Source: Rhodopirellula sp. SM50 (GTDB taxonomy: Bacteria; Planctomycetota; Planctomycetia; Pirellulales; Pirellulaceae). Taken from it: a DNA stretch of 64,000 nucleotides. Positions 53,292 to 62,524 of this stretch are shown in pieces; position 1 is the stretch's first letter; each line of letters starts with the position of its first letter. The notes beneath the pieces are model-generated. The model searched no databases and was not told the DNA's origin. It saw only the letters and a list, made by a program, of their open reading frames with translations. The stretch lies in assembly GCF_002289565.1 (NCBI RefSeq), contig NZ_NTFY01000069.1, forward strand, positions 43,902-107,901. The letters are read 5' to 3'. Position numbers and translations under genes: made by a program.

Positions 53292-55835
53292 TTATTTTCC
53301 GCTTGATGCTTCATGCGGTGACTTCGGCAGCGGCAAACCGAGTTCGTCGCCGTTCGCCTGGAAGCCGTTCCCGTCGACGTCGACGAAGATCGGGTTGCTG
53401 ACGGCGATCGGCGGACGCTTGCCATATTGCTCGCCCATGACTTTGTCCATCGTCATCCCTTCGCCGATCGTTGCCACGATCAGGTGCGCGTCAGCATCCA
53501 GTTGGACCGTGATCGTCGAATCAAATTTGACAACGCTGTCGGAATCGGCGAACAGCTCGGGTGAGTTCTTTCGCGTGTAGTCGTGTTTTTCGCTGCGGCG
53601 TCCGTTGATGAAAATGGCAACACGATTGACGTCCAACCAGTTCGGGCATTGGACAGTCACCTGGACGTTCACCTGGCCATCCTCGGCCGCGAGGTCATCA
53701 CCGGGAATCGCCTGCGTCTCGCCGGTCTTCGACGTGCCGACCACCGACAGGAATGGTCCGGTCGACATGACGATGTGTCCCGCTTCGGCTTGACGAATCA
53801 TCTCGTCGGTGGAGATCGCTGCCGGATCATCGGTGCTGCTGGCGAACCAATTTCGCAGCCAGCCGCTGCCATGGTGGTTGTAGTGCGCGTCGGTGTTGAC
53901 GACACCCGGAATGCGGTAGCCTTGGTTGAGCAGTTGCATCCATTGGAACAGCGGGATTCGCATTTCGCGGACATTCGGAGGCTTGCTGGCGACGTCCTGG
54001 AAAATCGTTTCCAGCGGGTGGACTTCGATCACATCCATCCACTTGAGCATTCCGCGGAAACCCTTGTCGGGCGTTCCGTCGACATCCAAGTCACCATAGA
54101 TTTGATGCAGATTGGGGTGATTCATCTGGACCAGCTTGTCCGATCCGCCGTCCCACATCGCCAACCGTTCGATCTGGACGACCGGGTTCGGATCGACGCG
54201 CGGCCCACCTCCGTTTTGCGTGTGTGGATGGTGGTGTAGCGGGAACGAGTTTTGGTGGTTCGCCGGCAACGGATTGCCGGTCAGTTCCATTCCCGTGCAC
54301 GTCGCCATCAAGTGTGACAGTTGCATCTGTTGCAGATGCGGCGCGTAGCTGCTGATGCGATTGTGTTCGGTGCATGGGGCGAATTCCAGGTGTTCGCAGA
54401 GCAGGTTTTCGACGCGTCCGTATTGATCGGACGTGTTATCACCCGAAGGGCTGCTGTGGCTGTGCAGCTCCGTGCTGACCCAACCGCGGGTATCGACGAC
54501 GCGGTCGAGTTGGACCGAAAGCTCGGTTATCGTTTCTTTGCCGACCTGGATTTGCCGGGTCACGCTGTTGTATTCCGGTCCGCGGCTGAAATGGATTTCG
54601 TAGGTGCCTGGATCGAGCGGGCAGTGCATTTGCCCATGCACGGCATAGACGCAATTCTTGACAAAGGTTCGGGTGCTGTCGGGTCCGAAGTCCGGTGGGT
54701 CTCCGTTGGCCGCGTAGACCGTCGCTTTGGCCGGGATGGGAGTTCCGTCGCCGTCGGTGACCGTTGCACTAAATCCGCTCGTTGCAGACGTTCCTAGCCG
54801 AATCGTTTGGGGTTGGTCACTCGATTTGATGATCTGAACGAAAGGCGTGTTTCCGACCGCGGTGTACCAGACGATGTACTTACCGGGAACCAACCTGGCG
54901 TGGGCGACTCCCTGATCGTCGGTTTGTAGCGTAAACGGTGTTGAGGCTGTGTTTTCGGATTCCGTCTTTGTTCGCAGCGAGATTTTGGCACGCCTGACGG
55001 CGGCTTGTTGGTCGCCACCGGGGATCTGCAACGGCACTTCAAAGGTGTGCATTGCCGGCGAGCGATGTGACCCTTCCGCGACGGCCAGCAAGTCGATCGG
55101 GCTGGTCGCGGGATACAACAGGACCGTCCAGGTTGTCATTGCGTCGCCACGCTGCACGTGCTGGTCGCTGTAGTGCAACTCCGCCGGGCGGCCGTTTTTC
55201 CACTGGGGCGGTTCGGTACCGATCGGACTCTTGAATCCGATCGTTTGTCGAAAGAACGCGTCACTGCAGTACGCGACGCTGCCGGATTGCTCCATCTCAA
55301 AACTGCGATCGGCGCGGACTCCGTCAAACGCTTTGACCGTTTCTGCGGTATCCCCTTCGATCCATACCGTTGTCTCGACGAACGCGTTGCCGTCGACCAG
55401 GCGATAACGAACGATTGCGGTGGTCCCATCACCGGCGAGCGATTTCGACGAACGGCATTGCCAGAACACCGCATCGCCGTCGCGACCGATTTGCACCTGG
55501 CTCGGATCATGGAATTGATACCTGCCTGCCGTGGGGATGAAGGCGCTGAGCTGATCGTTGGAAGGATGATTCAAGGTCAGATCGAGTATCGACGCGCCGA
55601 TCCCGCGAATCGTCAAGTTGGCATCCCGCGTCGCAATCGGGGCAGCAATCGTGACGGAGATCTGATCGTTTTTCATCAGATAGTCGCCATAGATCCAGTC
55701 CACCTCTTTGCCATCGATGTCGGGTTCGAACTCCGGGTAGATGACACGAATTTCGGCGCCGGTGGCAAACGCGGCGGAGAGCCAAAGGAACGCGCAGACA
55801 CAAGGGAGGGATCGGCGCAAGCGTGGAGGTTGCAT
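53292..55835 (-). CDS. CehA/McbA family metallohydrolase (PHP-like), secreted
   Basis: 847 residues with a signal peptide (LPCVCAFLWLSAAFATGAE). The N-terminal 440 residues are beta-rich, including carboxypeptidase-regulatory-like pieces (ATVTDGDGTPIPAKATVYA). The C-terminal catalytic part has WVSTELHSHSSPSGDN with His458 and His460 as metal ligands, EFAPCTEHNR (Glu490, His491), and VVNTDAHYNHHG, giving a PHP-type trinuclear site. CehA and McbA hydrolyse carbamate esters, but most relatives are of unknown specificity and may act on phosphate or sugar esters. It ends 17 nt after a REP-like palindrome, convergent with the membrane protein gene. Confidence 0.9.
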   Translation of the reverse strand: MQPPRLRRSLPCVCAFLWLSAAFATGAEIRVIYPEFEPDIDGKEVDWIYGDYLMKNDQISVTIAAPIATRDANLTIRGIGASILDLTLNHPSNDQLSAFIPTAGRYQFHDPSQVQIGRDGDAVFWQCRSSKSLAGDGTTAIVRYRLVDGNAFVETTVWIEGDTAETVKAFDGVRADRSFEMEQSGSVAYCSDAFFRQTIGFKSPIGTEPPQWKNGRPAELHYSDQHVQRGDAMTTWTVLLYPATSPIDLLAVAEGSHRSPAMHTFEVPLQIPGGDQQAAVRRAKISLRTKTESENTASTPFTLQTDDQGVAHARLVPGKYIVWYTAVGNTPFVQIIKSSDQPQTIRLGTSATSGFSATVTDGDGTPIPAKATVYAANGDPPDFGPDSTRTFVKNCVYAVHGQMHCPLDPGTYEIHFSRGPEYNSVTRQIQVGKETITELSVQLDRVVDTRGWVSTELHSHSSPSGDNTSDQYGRVENLLCEHLEFAPCTEHNRISSYAPHLQQMQLSHLMATCTGMELTGNPLPANHQNSFPLHHHPHTQNGGGPRVDPNPVVQIERLAMWDGGSDKLVQMNHPNLHQIYGDLDVDGTPDKGFRGMLKWMDVIEVHPLETIFQDVASKPPNVREMRIPLFQWMQLLNQGYRIPGVVNTDAHYNHHGSGWLRNWFASSTDDPAAISTDEMIRQAEAGHIVMSTGPFLSVVGTSKTGETQAIPGDDLAAEDGQVNVQVTVQCPNWLDVNRVAIFINGRRSEKHDYTRKNSPELFADSDSVVKFDSTITVQLDADAHLIVATIGEGMTMDKVMGEQYGKRPPIAVSNPIFVDVDGNGFQANGDELGLPLPKSPHEASSGK

Positions 55836-55902
55836 GGCAGGTTGGGAGGGAGGGAGGAGCGCGGGGGAGGGTTCAGGATCTGAGATTTGAGATTTGAAAC
55901 GT

Positions 55903-57231
55903 CTAGCGGTCAGCAGGTGTTTTCAGTTCGTTCAATCGACGCTGCAGTCGGGCGTGTTCTTGTTTGGCTTTGTGGGGCAGTTCGCCGATCGCAAGTGGTT
56001 GCTGTTCTTTGGGGTCCTTGGCGAGATCGAAGAAGCGTCCGTCGTCGTGGAGGCGAAACTGCGGCGACCGGATGGAGCGTTTTCCGCGGTGTTCGCTGTA
56101 AATCCAGCTGCGATGGCGTCTCCTTGCGTCGCCGAACAGCAGTGGCGCGAAGCTGATTCCGTCGCGAAACACGTCTTCGTCCGCCAAGCCCGACACTTCG
56201 GCGACCGTGGGCAGGTAGTCGGTCAGGTCGACCATCTGTTCCATTTGGGTGCCGGCACGGACGTGGCCCGGCCAGTTGGCGATCAACGGAACTCGAGTTC
56301 CCGTGTCGTCGTGTTTCCCCTTTCCTCCGGGAACCACCTCACCGTTTCGAATCGAAAACACTTTGGGGCGGGCCATCTTGCCGTCGGAGTCGACCGACAG
56401 ATAACTTGCCGCTGGAGTCCCGTTGTCGGTCGTGAACAGGATCAGTGTTTCGTCGCGAAGTCCCATCTGTTCCAGCGCCGCGACCAACCGCCCGACCATG
56501 TCATCCATCGACGAGATCATTTCCGCGTACGTCATCCAGCGGCCGTCTTTATACGGCGCGACGTGTCGACCTTTTAAGTCATCAGTGACATCGTGGCACA
56601 GCGCCATCGGATAGTACGCGAAAAACGGTTTGCCATCTTGTCGGCTCTGTCGCATGAAGTCGATCAGGAAGTCGACATACAGATCGGGGCCGTATTTTCC
56701 GAGCGTGTCCTCACGGAGTTGGCCGTTCTGATAGATCAGCGGGTCGTGATAGCGACCGCCTTCGTGCCAACCGAACAGACACCAGGAATCGAAACCGACG
56801 CGACGCGGATGTTGCAGATCGTTTTTCATCATGCACAGCTGCCATTTGCCTGCAACGGCGGTTGCGTAGCCGGCCTGTTTCATGCGGTCACCGATCGAGA
56901 TCCCTTCGGCGGCGTCGGGGAAATTACCCCACTTCATCCCCTCGGCTCCGAAACGAAACGGGTAACGTCCGGTCATCAGGCAGACCCGCGAGGGGTGGCA
57001 GACCGGCATCGCGTAGGCGTGGCTGAATTGCATCCCGCCGCGAGCCAACGCATCAATGTGCGGTGTCGGATGGCTTTGGCCGCCATAGCAACCGATCGCG
57101 TCGCAGCCGACGTCGTCCGCCATGATCAACAAAATGTTTGGTTTCGATGCCCTGGTGCTGGAGGGCAACATCAACGGTGCGAGCAGCACCACGGTGAAGA
57201 CGGACGCAAGCACGTGTTTCATTGTGATCAT
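55903..57231 (-). CDS. Sulfatase (type I)
   Basis: 442 residues with a signal peptide (HVLASVFTVVLLAPLMLPSSTRA). Active-site pieces: NILLIMADDVGCDAIGCYGG, CHPSR with Cys78 as formylglycine site, GKWQL, FTTDNGTP and KGKHDDTGTRVPLIANWPG. The start ATG at 57231 overlaps the stop of the DUF6807 gene (ATGA); ATG at 57222 is an alternative. Forms a two-gene operon with that protein, so its substrate is probably the same carbohydrate or glycoside the DUF6807 protein handles. Confidence 0.93.
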   Translation of the reverse strand: MITMKHVLASVFTVVLLAPLMLPSSTRASKPNILLIMADDVGCDAIGCYGGQSHPTPHIDALARGGMQFSHAYAMPVCHPSRVCLMTGRYPFRFGAEGMKWGNFPDAAEGISIGDRMKQAGYATAVAGKWQLCMMKNDLQHPRRVGFDSWCLFGWHEGGRYHDPLIYQNGQLREDTLGKYGPDLYVDFLIDFMRQSRQDGKPFFAYYPMALCHDVTDDLKGRHVAPYKDGRWMTYAEMISSMDDMVGRLVAALEQMGLRDETLILFTTDNGTPAASYLSVDSDGKMARPKVFSIRNGEVVPGGKGKHDDTGTRVPLIANWPGHVRAGTQMEQMVDLTDYLPTVAEVSGLADEDVFRDGISFAPLLFGDARRRHRSWIYSEHRGKRSIRSPQFRLHDDGRFFDLAKDPKEQQPLAIGELPHKAKQEHARLQRRLNELKTPADR

Positions 57232-58154
57232 TGTCCCAGTTTAGCGTAGTTCTCATAAGCTTTGCCAATCGCGTCGTCCTCCGTGTCGGAGTGGAGGTAC
57301 ACGGCGAACCGCAGCCGAAACGTTTCGCCGGGCTGAACCACGATCCGGCTGGCTGCCCCTTGTTTCATCGCCGCGCGGCCGAAGGGGTTGGCGGCGATCA
57401 ACCCATAATCTCGGGCGTGCCACCAGCTCGGGCGAACGTTCGTCGGATGACTCATCACCGTGATCCCCACACGCCGGCCATCAATGACACCACTGTAATC
57501 ACACCAGGCGGCGGCGTTGCCCCAAATCGCGTTCGCACCCGAGCGGTCTTCGGCGTCCCTCAATGTTCCCCCCGCGACTTCACTGATCGGCGTCGCGACG
57601 CGAACGCCCAGCCCCATTTCCTCCTGGTCGCCGAACGAGAACTCCGTGGCGCCACTGAAGATGGATTCGAAAACCAACAGCGATGCCTCGGGTTTTGCGA
57701 GAACGGCAAAGCGGAACTCTTCGTCGCAAACGATTCTGCCGTCGGAACCGATGTATTGTTTCTTTTCGATGAAGGAACCCATGTTGCGTTCGGAGGCGGG
57801 TTTCTGGATGAAGTCAACGTGGCGAACCGCCGCCTTGTTGCGCCAGAAATCCTCGCCACCGAGATCACCGAATGCCAGCCAAATTCCCGGGTGCATCGTG
57901 GCGTGGTCCCCGCGGTCGCCGGCTTGGGGCGGATGATGCCGCGTGACCTGAATCCCACCGGGAGCTTTGACGTGGGCACAGTAGGGCCGCGGGATGGAAT
58001 CATCGCGATAGATATAATGTGCGATCGCTTCACCGTCGGTTTGAATGATGACGCGTCCGTCGCCTTGATCGAACGTCAGTTCCGGTCGCTGCGCCAGGAC
58101 TGCCGCAGAGAAGCAAAGCCATGCGGTGAACGTCAACTCGATACGTGGATTCAT
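57228..58154 (-). CDS. DUF6807 (PmoA-like) secreted protein
   Basis: 308 residues with a signal peptide (ELTFTAWLCFSAAVLA). DUF6807 pattern: YIYRDDSIPRPYCAHVKAPGGIQVTRHHPP, GDHATMHPGIWLAFGDLGGEDFWRNKA, and the C-terminal PSWWHARDYGLIAANPFGR. Members are beta-sandwich proteins often encoded beside sulfatases or Gfo/Idh oxidoreductases and related to the galactose-mutarotase-like superfamily; enzymatic role not established. Translationally coupled to the sulfatase (4-nt overlap). Confidence 0.88.
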   Translation of the reverse strand: MNPRIELTFTAWLCFSAAVLAQRPELTFDQGDGRVIIQTDGEAIAHYIYRDDSIPRPYCAHVKAPGGIQVTRHHPPQAGDRGDHATMHPGIWLAFGDLGGEDFWRNKAAVRHVDFIQKPASERNMGSFIEKKQYIGSDGRIVCDEEFRFAVLAKPEASLLVFESIFSGATEFSFGDQEEMGLGVRVATPISEVAGGTLRDAEDRSGANAIWGNAAAWCDYSGVIDGRRVGITVMSHPTNVRPSWWHARDYGLIAANPFGRAAMKQGAASRIVVQPGETFRLRFAVYLHSDTEDDAIGKAYENYAKLGQ

Positions 58155-58288
58155 GGGGCTTTTCCGGAAGGGGCGGAATCAATCGATGATTGCGATCGCC
58201 CTGATTGCCAGGGAGGGCGAATCGAATTCATCGGAAATGTGGGGGGCAGCGCATCTCAAATCTCAAGTTGCAAGTCTGTGTGCGAAGA

Positions 58289-59590
58289 TTAGGCGTTCGG
58301 GACAGACCAATGACCTTCTGCCCGATACGTGCGTCCAAGCATGGCATTGGCTTCGGGGTCACCCTGGATCGTTTGCTCTTTGGGGGCGATGCTCAACGAT
58401 CTTCCGACCGTGACGCTGATGTTGGCCAGGTGAACCAAGCTGCAGGAATCATGGCCGATCGCGATGTCGGCAGCCGGCTTGCGGTTTTCGGTGATGGCCT
58501 GCAGGAAATCGAGTTGGTGATTCTTCGATTGCGTCGGACTGTCTTGCGGTGTGGGTGCCGCGATCGGTTGATTGGTGTCATCCCAGATTGCGAGTTTGCC
58601 CCGTTTGCTGACGAACAGCATTCCCTTGGTTCCATAGAACTCGATTCCCGTGTCGCAGTTGTGGGGCAGGTTTTTGGACCAGATCCGCATCTCGAAGATC
58701 AGTTGTTTGTTGACGTTCGGCTTTTCATCGCCTGACCACTGAAACACACAGGTGGCGGTGTCGGGAAACTGTTGGTCATCGTCAAAGTAGAATTTCCCGC
58801 CGATCGCTGATGCGGTGGTGGGTAACCCTTGGGTCCCCAAACCCCATCTTGCGATATCTATTTCGTGGGTTCCATCGTTCCCGATGTCCCCGGTTCCAAA
58901 GTTGTGCCACCAGTGCCAATCGTAATGGAATCGATTGGATTGAAATGGCAGAAACTCCGCGGGGCCGACCCAGGTGTCGTAATTGACGTGTTTGGGCGGC
59001 GTGGAGGGTTTGGCGTGTCCGATGTTCCTTCGCCGCTGGATGTTCCATGCCTTGCAGACCAGTACCTCACCGATCACTCCGTCTCGCAGCAGGTTGATCG
59101 CGCTAGTCACCAACGGGTTCGTACGGCTTTGTGTTCCGTGTTGAACGATCACGTTGTTTCGCCGTGCGGCTCGGACCAACAACTGTCCTTCCCGGAAGTT
59201 GTGGCTGCAAGGTTTTTCGACGTACACGTGTTTTCCGGCATCGCAAGCCATGATCGATGCCGGCGCATGCCAGTGATCCGGGGTGGCGACGACGACCGCA
59301 TCGACCGAGCGATCGTCCAGAATCCGTCGCAGGTCGTCGGTGACGTGTTTCGCACCGGACAACTTTTGGAAGGCTGCAGCATGCTGCTGATCGGGGTCGC
59401 ACGCCCATGTCACCGTGGCCTCACCGGCAAAGCCTTGCAACAAACTTTTCGAACGGCCGCCACATCCAATGAAGCCGATTCGGGGGAGGCCCCTGTCCGA
59501 CGCGGCTCGCGCGACATTGGTGTAAGACAGTGCGGACAAACCGACGGCAGATCCACGTACGATCAGTTTGCGACGTGTCAGGGATTGCAT
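58289..59590 (-). CDS. Gfo/Idh/MocA family oxidoreductase, secreted (Tat-like signal)
   Basis: 433 residues. N-terminal LTRRKLIVRGSAVGLSALSY looks like a Tat signal, so the cofactor may be bound before export, as in glucose-fructose oxidoreductase. Nucleotide-binding motif IGFIGCGGRSKSLL (about 38-51), then VATPDHWHAP and the family's EKPCSHNF with Glu-Lys-Pro at 125-127. The C-terminal half is the usual alpha/beta GFO_IDH_MocA domain. Members oxidise sugars or their derivatives with NAD(P). Encoded separately from the sulfatase/DUF6807 operon by 134 nt on the same strand and may be its upstream gene. Confidence 0.93.
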   Translation of the reverse strand: MQSLTRRKLIVRGSAVGLSALSYTNVARAASDRGLPRIGFIGCGGRSKSLLQGFAGEATVTWACDPDQQHAAAFQKLSGAKHVTDDLRRILDDRSVDAVVVATPDHWHAPASIMACDAGKHVYVEKPCSHNFREGQLLVRAARRNNVIVQHGTQSRTNPLVTSAINLLRDGVIGEVLVCKAWNIQRRRNIGHAKPSTPPKHVNYDTWVGPAEFLPFQSNRFHYDWHWWHNFGTGDIGNDGTHEIDIARWGLGTQGLPTTASAIGGKFYFDDDQQFPDTATCVFQWSGDEKPNVNKQLIFEMRIWSKNLPHNCDTGIEFYGTKGMLFVSKRGKLAIWDDTNQPIAAPTPQDSPTQSKNHQLDFLQAITENRKPAADIAIGHDSCSLVHLANISVTVGRSLSIAPKEQTIQGDPEANAMLGRTYRAEGHWSVPNA

Positions 59591-59714
59591 TGGAAATACC
59601 GTGGTTCACCCAGTTCGTTCTGTGACAGGCACATCAGACGCCCCGCATTCTATATGATTGAGTTGGCGTTCGCGTCGCGAACACGAGAAACACATTATCA
59701 GATTGGGATCAACG

Positions 59715-60146
59715 ATGTCCTGCTACAACTCGGTGATTGTTCCCGCGGCGATCGATGACGTTTGGAACGAGATCCGCAATTTCCACCGTTTGGACTGGGG
59801 GCGCCCGTTTATTACCAGCGTGAAAGCGGTCGGCGGACTGCCGGGCGATTGCGTGGGAGCCAAACGGGTGCTCAACGGCGCTTTCGAAGAAACGCTGTTG
59901 GATTTGGACGATGTCAACTACAGCATGCTGTATTCGATCGACGATGGTCCCGAACCGGTGTCGCAGTCGTCGCTGTCCGACTACCGTGGCCGAATCCAAT
60001 TGTTGCCCGTCACGTCCGACAACACCACGTTTGCCCAATGGATGTCCGAGTACACGGCGGACGATCCACAATTGGTCGCGGATTTCTGCAACCCCATCTA
60101 TGCAGCCTTACTGGAAGCGTTGCGAGACCACTTTGCCGCCGCGTAG
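59715..60146 (+). CDS. SRPBCC family (START/polyketide-cyclase fold) protein
   Basis: 143 residues from ATG 59715, the preferred start because the fold's first strand (YNSVIVPAAIDDVWNEIRNFHRL) begins at once; the frame extends to 59658. Continues with GGLPGDCVGAKRVL, EETLLDLDDVNYSMLYSID, DYRGRIQLLPVT and a C-terminal helix (NPIYAALLEALRDHF). SRPBCC proteins bind hydrophobic ligands in a cavity; role unknown. TAG stop, followed 17 nt later by a REP-like palindrome. Divergent from the Gfo/Idh gene with a 124-nt gap. Confidence 0.88.
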   Translation: MSCYNSVIVPAAIDDVWNEIRNFHRLDWGRPFITSVKAVGGLPGDCVGAKRVLNGAFEETLLDLDDVNYSMLYSIDDGPEPVSQSSLSDYRGRIQLLPVTSDNTTFAQWMSEYTADDPQLVADFCNPIYAALLEALRDHFAAA

Positions 60147-60163
60147 CGTGGAGCAAAGGTTTA

Positions 60164-60220
60164 GTGGGATAGGCTTCCAGCCTGTCATTTCGGCAGCGAC
60201 AGCCTGGAAGCCTCTCCCAC
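60164..60220. repeat. REP-like palindrome (GTGGGATAGGC family)
   Basis: GTGGGATAGGCTTCCAGCCT at 60164 and its inverse ending CTCTCCCAC at 60220. It lies between the convergent SRPBCC and alpha/beta hydrolase genes and starts 17 nt after a TAG stop, like the copy at 53218. Confidence 0.85.
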
Positions 60221-60238
60221 TTGTTTCCCGCTCATTGC

Positions 60239-61252
60239 CTACTTCCATTGCCACACATCTGCCGGGTCGAGCGTGCCGTCGGTATGGGCGGCATCGGATT
60301 GAAGCCAGCTTTTGGCATCTGCATCGTCACGCAGATAGGCCTGCCAAAACTTGACGCTGATCTTTTGAATCGCGGGGTGATGTTTCGGATTGCGATCGCG
60401 GCGACGTAAACCGCGGGCGTCGGAGAACGTGTAATGATGCCCGTCTTGGAAGACCAGATGATACTTGTCTCCGTCGGGCAAGGCTTTGTAAACCAGTTGA
60501 CGTGACTCCGGTGTGAAGGCGGGATCGATCGGGCTGTCGTCTCGGGTTCCCGTCATGCACAGCAGCGGACGATCCAGTTGGGCGAACGCTTTTTCCGGTG
60601 GCGGCCCTTTCCCTGGCTGGGGGCTCATCGCCAAGAACGCGTCGATGCGTGGTTCCTCGAATTTCCGGCCGAAATAGGACTGTTGGCCGGCAACGCCCAG
60701 CGTGGTGACCGCACCGAAGCTGTGGCCGCTCATGCCAATGTTGTCCAGGTCCAGCTTGCCAAAGAGCGGGTGGTCTTGGCTTTGATTCCATTGATCCAGT
60801 TGATCGATCACAAAGGACACGTCGTCTAATCGGTCGCGTGCACTTTTGTAGCTGGCCGCGTTTTTGAGTGCATTGAATCGTTCGCGGAGCGGAACGTTTT
60901 TCATCACGTCGCGGTCGCTGCCGGCGTGCTGGATGAACACAGAAACGAAACCCGCGCCCGCCCAATGCTGTCCCAGGTACGGGTTGCCTTCGCGAGAACC
61001 GCCGAGCCCGTGAGAGAACAAGACGACGGGTTGGGCCGTTGCCTCTTCGGGCAAATACACACGCACGGGTACCTTGCGATCTCGTTTCGGATCACGCGGT
61101 TCAAAATCAATCTGCTTGATGCCCGAGGGCGACTGCGCCCTCAGGTAAGATGGCAATGCCAAGCAGGCCAGAGGGACGACCACCATCAGGCCGGTCGCAA
61201 TGAAGGGGCGCGTCTGCGGCCCAACCTGTCGCAGTGTCTTGATGAGTGACAT
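60239..61252 (-). CDS. Alpha/beta hydrolase, dienelactone hydrolase/PAF-acetylhydrolase-like, secreted
   Basis: 337 residues from ATG 61252, chosen because the signal segment (FIATGLMVVVPLACLALPSYLRAQ) follows. Fold markers: VVLFSHGLGGSREGN (oxyanion region), nucleophile elbow GHSFGAV with Ser178, TGTRDDSPID (likely Asp), and DGHHYTFSD (His). Likely esterase; large periplasmic hydrolases of this kind attack lipid or aromatic esters, but the substrate is unknown. Divergent from the PhzF-like gene. Confidence 0.9.
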   Translation of the reverse strand: MSLIKTLRQVGPQTRPFIATGLMVVVPLACLALPSYLRAQSPSGIKQIDFEPRDPKRDRKVPVRVYLPEEATAQPVVLFSHGLGGSREGNPYLGQHWAGAGFVSVFIQHAGSDRDVMKNVPLRERFNALKNAASYKSARDRLDDVSFVIDQLDQWNQSQDHPLFGKLDLDNIGMSGHSFGAVTTLGVAGQQSYFGRKFEEPRIDAFLAMSPQPGKGPPPEKAFAQLDRPLLCMTGTRDDSPIDPAFTPESRQLVYKALPDGDKYHLVFQDGHHYTFSDARGLRRRDRNPKHHPAIQKISVKFWQAYLRDDADAKSWLQSDAAHTDGTLDPADVWQWK

Positions 61253-61488
61253 CGCTCTCAAACCTCTGGCAAAAACTTTCTGAAAAATAAATGGACGCGG
61301 AAAATCTTGATCACCCACATGCCACCGGATGCGTCTCTCCGTCGCGGCAGAGGCGCCGTCTGCGCTGGTCGCGAGATTTCGTGATTCGATTTCGGACGCA
61401 ACCTCTTGGCGTAACCGTCCAATATTTTACAACAATGCCCGCCACCATCTCCTGGCCCTTCACAGTCCCCGGTGGGACGGATCGATTC

Positions 61489-62328
61489 ATGAGCACCCTC
61501 AATGGAATTCCCATTTGGCAAGTCGACGCTTTCGCCGATCGTCCATTCTCGGGGAATCCGGCGGCAATATGTCTGCTGGACGCTCCTGGTGAGACGCAGT
61601 GGATGCAGGACGTTGCGGCGGAATTGAATCTATCCGAAACGGCGTTTGTCCTGCCCGCCGGTCGGCCCAATGAGTTCCACTTGCGCTGGTTCACGCCGGC
61701 GGTCGAGGTGGATTTATGTGGCCACGCGACGCTCGGAGCGGCGCACACGTTGATCGAACAGAAACGTGTGGATCCCTCGCGACCGATTCGGTTTCAAACC
61801 AGAAGTGGATGTCTGAGTTGCCAGTGCGAGGGGCCGTCGATCACGATGGATTTCCCGGCAACGCCACCGTCCAACGCGGTTGATCCGGCCACGATTGACG
61901 ACCTTCAAGTTGCGTTGGGGGTTGCCGTCAATCACGCCGCGAAATCCAACGAAGACGTGTTCGCCGTTGTCGATTCCGAGCAGACGCTGCGCACGGTGTG
62001 CCCGGATTTCGGCAGACTCGCAAAGATTGAAACCCGCGGCGTCATCATTACCGCAGCATCCTCCGCGGTGGGAGTCGACTTCGTGTCCCGCTTCTTTGCG
62101 CCACGGTGCGGGATCAACGAAGACCCGGTGACGGGGTCGGCCCATTGCTGCTTGGCACCCTGCTGGTCCCAGCGTCTTGGCCGTTCGTCGCTGACCGGCT
62201 ACCAAGCGTCGCCACGTGGCGGTGTCGTGCAGACCGAAGTTGTCGGTGACCGTGTGCAGTTGTCGGGGCAAGCGGTGACCGTGATGGAAGCGAGGTTCTT
62301 GATCGATGCAATGCCGACAAAGAGTTGA
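61489..62328 (+). CDS. PhzF family isomerase-like protein
   Basis: 279 residues from ATG 61489. PhzF pattern: IPIWQVDAFADRPFSGNPAAIC, the active-site loop NLSETAFV with Glu50, FHLRWFTPAVEVDLCGHATLGAAH in the first half and CGINEDPVTGSAHCCLAPCW in the second (paired diaminopimelate-epimerase-like halves). The family catalyses isomerisation in phenazine or related pathways, but most members are of unknown substrate; no phenazine genes accompany it here. The extended frame upstream of 61489 lacks protein character. Confidence 0.93.
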   Translation: MSTLNGIPIWQVDAFADRPFSGNPAAICLLDAPGETQWMQDVAAELNLSETAFVLPAGRPNEFHLRWFTPAVEVDLCGHATLGAAHTLIEQKRVDPSRPIRFQTRSGCLSCQCEGPSITMDFPATPPSNAVDPATIDDLQVALGVAVNHAAKSNEDVFAVVDSEQTLRTVCPDFGRLAKIETRGVIITAASSAVGVDFVSRFFAPRCGINEDPVTGSAHCCLAPCWSQRLGRSSLTGYQASPRGGVVQTEVVGDRVQLSGQAVTVMEARFLIDAMPTKS

Positions 62329-62449
62329 TTTTCCAGAATAAACGTTTCCATCGAGGCGACCATTTGTTGGAGCGGCTGTACGGGTTTTGCACAACCCTAG
62401 CTCGCAGGCGCGACCGGACCCTCGGGAAAATGGATGGCGGTTTTGAAGA

Positions 62450-62505
62450 GTGGCGTAAGCTTCCCGTTTACTATTCCGGCAACGCAAGCTGGAAGCTTAC
62501 GCCAC
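62450..62505. repeat. REP-like palindrome (GTGGCGTAAGC family)
   Basis: GTGGCGTAAGCTTCC at 62450 and its inverse GCAAGCTGGAAGCTTACGCC ending AC at 62505, about 20 nt before the stop of the downstream minus-strand gene. Same family as 38896, 42924 and 46003. Confidence 0.85.
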
Positions 62506-62524
62506 TTGGTCTTTCGACATCGGA